16,715 bases of DNA, from NCBI RefSeq assembly GCF_030146175.1, contig NZ_JASLCE010000031.1:1-16715 (forward strand), written 5' to 3'. Both the position numbers and the translations under genes were made by a program. The first letter of the stretch is position 1; every line of letters starts with the position of its first letter. Source of the DNA: Flavobacterium sp. GTDB lineage: Bacteria > Bacteroidota > Bacteroidia > Flavobacteriales > Flavobacteriaceae. Below, in pieces: positions 13,716 through 16,715 of this stretch. The notes beneath the pieces are model-generated. The model made no database searches. It was not told the DNA's origin and saw only the letters and a program-made list of their open reading frames with translations.

Positions 13716-16343
13716 CTATTTTACGAAATCAACGGCTTTTTCCAAAGCTTCTTTGATTCCGCCCGGATTCTTACCTCCTGCTGTTGCGAAGAATGGCTGT
13801 CCGCCACCGCCACCCTGGATGTATTTTCCAAGTTCGCGTACTACTTGTCCGGCGTTAAGTCCTTTTTCGGCTACCAGTTCTTTCGAAATATAACAGGTTA
13901 ACATCGGTTTCCCTTCGTCTGCTGTTGCCAGTAACAAGAATAAATTGGTTCCCAGATTTCCTAATTCGTAAGCCAGGTCTTTCGCTCCGTTTGGATCTAA
14001 ATCCACCTGTTTTGCTAAGAATCGAACGCCATTGATTTCCTGAAGTTCTCCGGTTAATTCTCCTTTTAGGTTTTTCGCTTTTTCTTTTAATAATGCTTCC
14101 AACTGTTTTTTCAGTTTCGCATTTTCATCCTGTAACGAAACAACCGCTTTAATGGCATCCTGTGGATTTTTCAGGGTTTCTTTAATCTCTTTTAACGTGT
14201 TTTCCTGCGAGGCAAAGAAGTCTTTTACCGCTTCGTTAGTAATCGCTTCCACACGACGGATTCCCGCTGCAACACCACCTTCACTTGTGATTTTAAAGTA
14301 CCAAATATCCGCTGTATTCGGCACGTGGATTCCGCCACAAAGCTCCATACTATCGCCAAATTTAATCGCACGTACATTATCCCCGTATTTTTCACCGAAT
14401 AAAGCCATCGCGCCTTCTTCAATCGCCTGCGCAAACGGAATACTTCTTCTTTCGATTAAGGGCAATTGTTCGCGGATTCGTGCATTTACGAAATCTTCAA
14501 CCTGTTTTAACTCTTCATCGGTCACTTTTGCAAAATGCGAAAAGTCAAAACGAAGGTAATTTGGAGCAACCAACGATCCTTTTTGCTCCACATGCGTTCC
14601 TAAAATCGAACGCAAAGCCTGATGTAACAAGTGTGTCGCCGAGTGACTGTTGGCCGACTGATTGCGTAATTCTTTATTTACTTTTGCGTCAAATGTTCCG
14701 TTTATATTTTCCGGTAATTGTTTCGCAAAATGTAAAATCAGGTTGCTTTCTTTTTTGGTGTCGATAATTTCGATGGTTTCGTTAGCCGATACCAAAACAC
14801 CTTTATCACCAACCTGTCCACCACCTTCCGGGTAGAAAGGCGTGTTATCCAGGACAATCTGATATAATTTTCCGTCTTTTTTACTATCTACTTTTCTGAA
14901 ACGGGTGATTTTCACCTCGTTTTCCGTTTGATCATAACCTACAAAGGTTTCAACATTTCCATCTACCAAAATTGTCCAGTCATCTGTCGAAACTTCGGAA
15001 GCATCACGGGAACGGTCTTTTTGTATTTTCATTGCCGCTTCAAAACCGGCTTCATCATAATTATAACCTCTCTCTCGTAATATCAGTTCGGTTAAATCTT
15101 TTGGAAAACCAAATGTATCGTATAATTCGAATACTTTTTCTCCGGAAACGATAATACCATCGGTTTCGGCAATTACGTTTTCCAACAAATGCAATCCTTG
15201 TTCTAACTTTTTAAGGAAAGACGCCTCTTCTTCTTTGATCACGTTCATCACCAGTGATTTCTGAGCCGTGATTTCCGGGAAGAAAGCCCCCATTTGATCA
15301 CTTAATACCTGTACCAGTTCGTAAATGAATGGTTCTTTTTTATTTAAGAAGGTAAACGCATAACGGATCGCACGACGTAAAATACGACGGATTACATAAC
15401 CTGCTCCGGTATTGGACGGTAACTGTCCGTCGGCAATAGCAAAGGCTACGGCACGTACGTGATCCACGATAACTCGAATCGCAATGTTTATTTTTTCTTC
15501 GTCTTCGTCTTTTGCTTTAATCGTGTATTTTGCACCGGTTAGCTTTTCTACTTTTTCAATCAGCGGTGAAAACACATCGGTATCATAATTCGACTTTACG
15601 TTTTGTAATACCATACACAAACGCTCAAATCCCATTCCGGTATCGACGTGTTGTGCCGGTAATTTTTCCAGTGATCCATCGGCTTTACGGTTAAACTCCA
15701 TAAATACGTTGTTCCAGATTTCCACTACCTGCGGATGATCAGCATTTACCAAATCTTTCCCGGGTACTTTTGCTTTTTCTTCCGCCGAACGGATATCCAC
15801 GTGAATTTCGCTACACGGTCCACATGGTCCCTGATCGCCCATTTCCCAGAAGTTATCCTTTTTGTTTCCTAACAGGATTCGGTCTTCCGAAATAAGAGTT
15901 TTCCAGATATCGTAGGCTTCCTGATCAAAAGGAACATTTTCCTCTTTACTCCCTTCGAAAACCGTTACATATAAAATATCTTTATCGATCTTATACACCT
16001 CGGTTAATAATTCCCAGGCCCAATTGATCGCTTCTTTTTTAAAATAATCGCCGAAACTCCAGTTTCCTAACATTTCGAACATGGTGTGGTGGTAGGTATC
16101 AATTCCTACTTCTTCCAGGTCGTTGTGCTTCCCGGATACGCGAAGACATTTCTGAGTATCGGCTATACGGGCGCTTTTCGGTGTTCCATTCCCCAGGAAA
16201 AACTCTTTAAACTGAGCCATTCCGGAATTGTTGAACATCAAAGTAGGATCGTCTTTTAAAACGATCGGAGCCGAAGGCACAATCAGGTGGCCTTTGCTTT
16301 GAAAAAAGTCGAGAAACTGTTTTCTGACGTCTTGTGATTTCAT
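13716..16343 (-). CDS. alaS: Alanyl-tRNA synthetase
   Basis: This class II cytoplasmic enzyme charges tRNA-Ala with alanine and hydrolyses mischarged Ser- or Gly-tRNA-Ala. It has the full bacterial layout in 875 residues: the N-terminal aminoacylation core ([32 protein letters not shown]), the tRNA-recognition region, the editing domain with H567-x3-H571 (HSATHLLH) and C669-x3-H673 (CGGIH) forming its zinc site, and the C-Ala domain ending with [15 protein letters not shown] near the C-terminus. No key residue is missing. I use the ATG at 16343 ([14 protein letters not shown]), the usual flavobacterial start; an ATG at 16352 would add only MQY. The gene ends with TAG and a strong terminator. 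It is divergent from an M23-type peptidase gene across 258 bp. Confidence 0.97.
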   Translation of the reverse strand: MKSQDVRKQFLDFFQSKGHLIVPSAPIVLKDDPTLMFNNSGMAQFKEFFLGNGTPKSARIADTQKCLRVSGKHNDLEEVGIDTYHHTMFEMLGNWSFGDYFKKEAINWAWELLTEVYKIDKDILYVTVFEGSKEENVPFDQEAYDIWKTLISEDRILLGNKKDNFWEMGDQGPCGPCSEIHVDIRSAEEKAKVPGKDLVNADHPQVVEIWNNVFMEFNRKADGSLEKLPAQHVDTGMGFERLCMVLQNVKSNYDTDVFSPLIEKVEKLTGAKYTIKAKDEDEEKINIAIRVIVDHVRAVAFAIADGQLPSNTGAGYVIRRILRRAIRYAFTFLNKKEPFIYELVQVLSDQMGAFFPEITAQKSLVMNVIKEEEASFLKKLEQGLHLLENVIAETDGIIVSGEKVFELYDTFGFPKDLTELILRERGYNYDEAGFEAAMKIQKDRSRDASEVSTDDWTILVDGNVETFVGYDQTENEVKITRFRKVDSKKDGKLYQIVLDNTPFYPEGGGQVGDKGVLVSANETIEIIDTKKESNLILHFAKQLPENINGTFDAKVNKELRNQSANSHSATHLLHQALRSILGTHVEQKGSLVAPNYLRFDFSHFAKVTDEELKQVEDFVNARIREQLPLIERRSIPFAQAIEEGAMALFGEKYGDNVRAIKFGDSMELCGGIHVPNTADIWYFKITSEGGVAAGIRRVEAITNEAVKDFFASQENTLKEIKETLKNPQDAIKAVVSLQDENAKLKKQLEALLKEKAKNLKGELTGELQEINGVRFLAKQVDLDPNGAKDLAYELGNLGTNLFLLLATADEGKPMLTCYISKELVAEKGLNAGQVVRELGKYIQGGGGGQPFFATAGGKNPGGIKEALEKAVDFVK

Positions 16344-16459
16344 ATACTGCATTATTTGACGCGAATTGACTTCGCCCGTATTGTATTAAATTCTTCTTAA
16401 AATTAAATAAAGGTTCCGACCTATACTTCCTGTTATCATCAACTTACACTTAACATATC

Positions 16460-16556
16460 GTTACGTAACTCACAAGAAACAAGCTAAATGTTGATTCGGG
16501 GAAAGTATTTTACAGAAACATTTATTAAATTTGTTCGTCTAACCTTACAAAAGGTT
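16460..16556. promoter_or_regulatory. Divergent alaS / M23 intergenic control region
   Basis: The 258-bp gap between the divergent genes contains a 10-bp palindrome GTTACGTAAC (16460-16469) that could be an operator. A TAnnTTTG match, TAAATTTG, lies on the plus strand at 16526-16533, though without a TTG at the usual distance. A hairpin AACCTT-ACAA-AAGGTT (16541-16556) would lie in the leader of the plus-strand gene. No convincing minus-strand promoter for alaS was found. Confidence 0.35.
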
Positions 16557-16601
16557 GCCGTTTAACTTTTTATAAGGTGCAAAAATAGTATATTTTAGAA
16601 A

Positions 16602-16715
16602 ATGTCGAAGGTAAAATATTATTACGATTCTGAAAAATTAGCCTATCAAAAAATCAAACCCAAAAAAGGGCGTCGTGTGGGATATATCAGTTTGTTCTTA
16701 GTCGCATCGGCTTTA
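16602..16715 (+). CDS. N-terminus of a probable M23-family peptidoglycan peptidase (truncated by window end)
   Basis: Only the first 38 codons are present, starting at the ATG at 16602: MSKVKYYYDSEKLAYQKIKP, then a basic KKGRR and the beginning of a hydrophobic helix (GYISLFLVASAL). This N-terminus and its divergent position beside alaS match what I recall of flavobacterial M23 (LytM-type) metallopeptidases with an N-terminal membrane anchor, which cut peptidoglycan crosslinks. The catalytic domain lies outside the window, so the family call rests on the N-terminus and gene order only. Confidence 0.6.
   Translation, partial: MSKVKYYYDSEKLAYQKIKPKKGRRVGYISLFLVASAL

Noticed and set aside
14152..15154. 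Plus-strand ORFs within alaS
   Set aside because: They are antisense shadows of a complete, well-conserved synthetase gene.

Overview
The window looks like a chromosomal segment from a member of the Flavobacteriaceae, probably Flavobacterium or a close relative. Three things point there: a type IX secretion system (T9SS) cargo protein with the Flavobacterium-type C-terminal sorting region, several copies of the Bacteroidetes primary promoter element TAnnTTTG with no clear Shine-Dalgarno sequences, and housekeeping proteins (AlaRS, long-form urocanate hydratase, GSCFA protein, DUF4230, DUF5522) that are typical of that family. GC content is near 40% by eye, with one clearly poorer gene, the DUF3800 gene at 11838-12572.

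Layout. Positions 1-154 hold the last 50 codons of a secreted protein, closed by a strong terminator. Positions 556-4932 encode a 1458-residue secreted multidomain protein whose C-terminus closely matches that fragment, so the two are tandem paralogues. A 46-bp perfect palindrome (4945-4990) ends this gene and also contains the stop codon of a small convergent minus-strand gene with an HExxH motif. That gene is divergent from a tiny cysteine-rich DUF5522 gene at 5343-5519.

Positions 5656-10836 are a run of plus-strand metabolic and small accessory genes: urocanate hydratase (hutU), a DUF4136 lipoprotein, a group III truncated haemoglobin, a large aromatic amino acid hydroxylase and a single-domain rhodanese. 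Terminators after the lipoprotein and after the rhodanese, and promoters before the hydroxylase and the rhodanese, suggest several short transcription units rather than one operon. hutU and the lipoprotein (25 bp apart) may be co-transcribed.

From 10916 to 16343 the genes lie on the minus strand: a DUF4230 membrane-anchored protein, an AT-rich DUF3800 protein, a GSCFA-family protein and alanyl-tRNA synthetase. Between DUF4230 and DUF3800 a plus-strand promoter (TTG-N20-TACATTTG) is followed about 35 bp later by a strong intrinsic terminator. This would make an unannotated RNA of roughly 60 nt, which also contains a 10-codon ORF, and it is the most interesting signal in the window. A divergent M23-type peptidase gene begins at 16602 and runs off the end.

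No tRNA, rRNA, CRISPR array, insertion sequence or complete defence system was seen. Apart from the small RNA candidate and the atypical DUF3800 gene, the window reads as ordinary flavobacterial chromosome. All family names are assigned from remembered motifs, without a database search.
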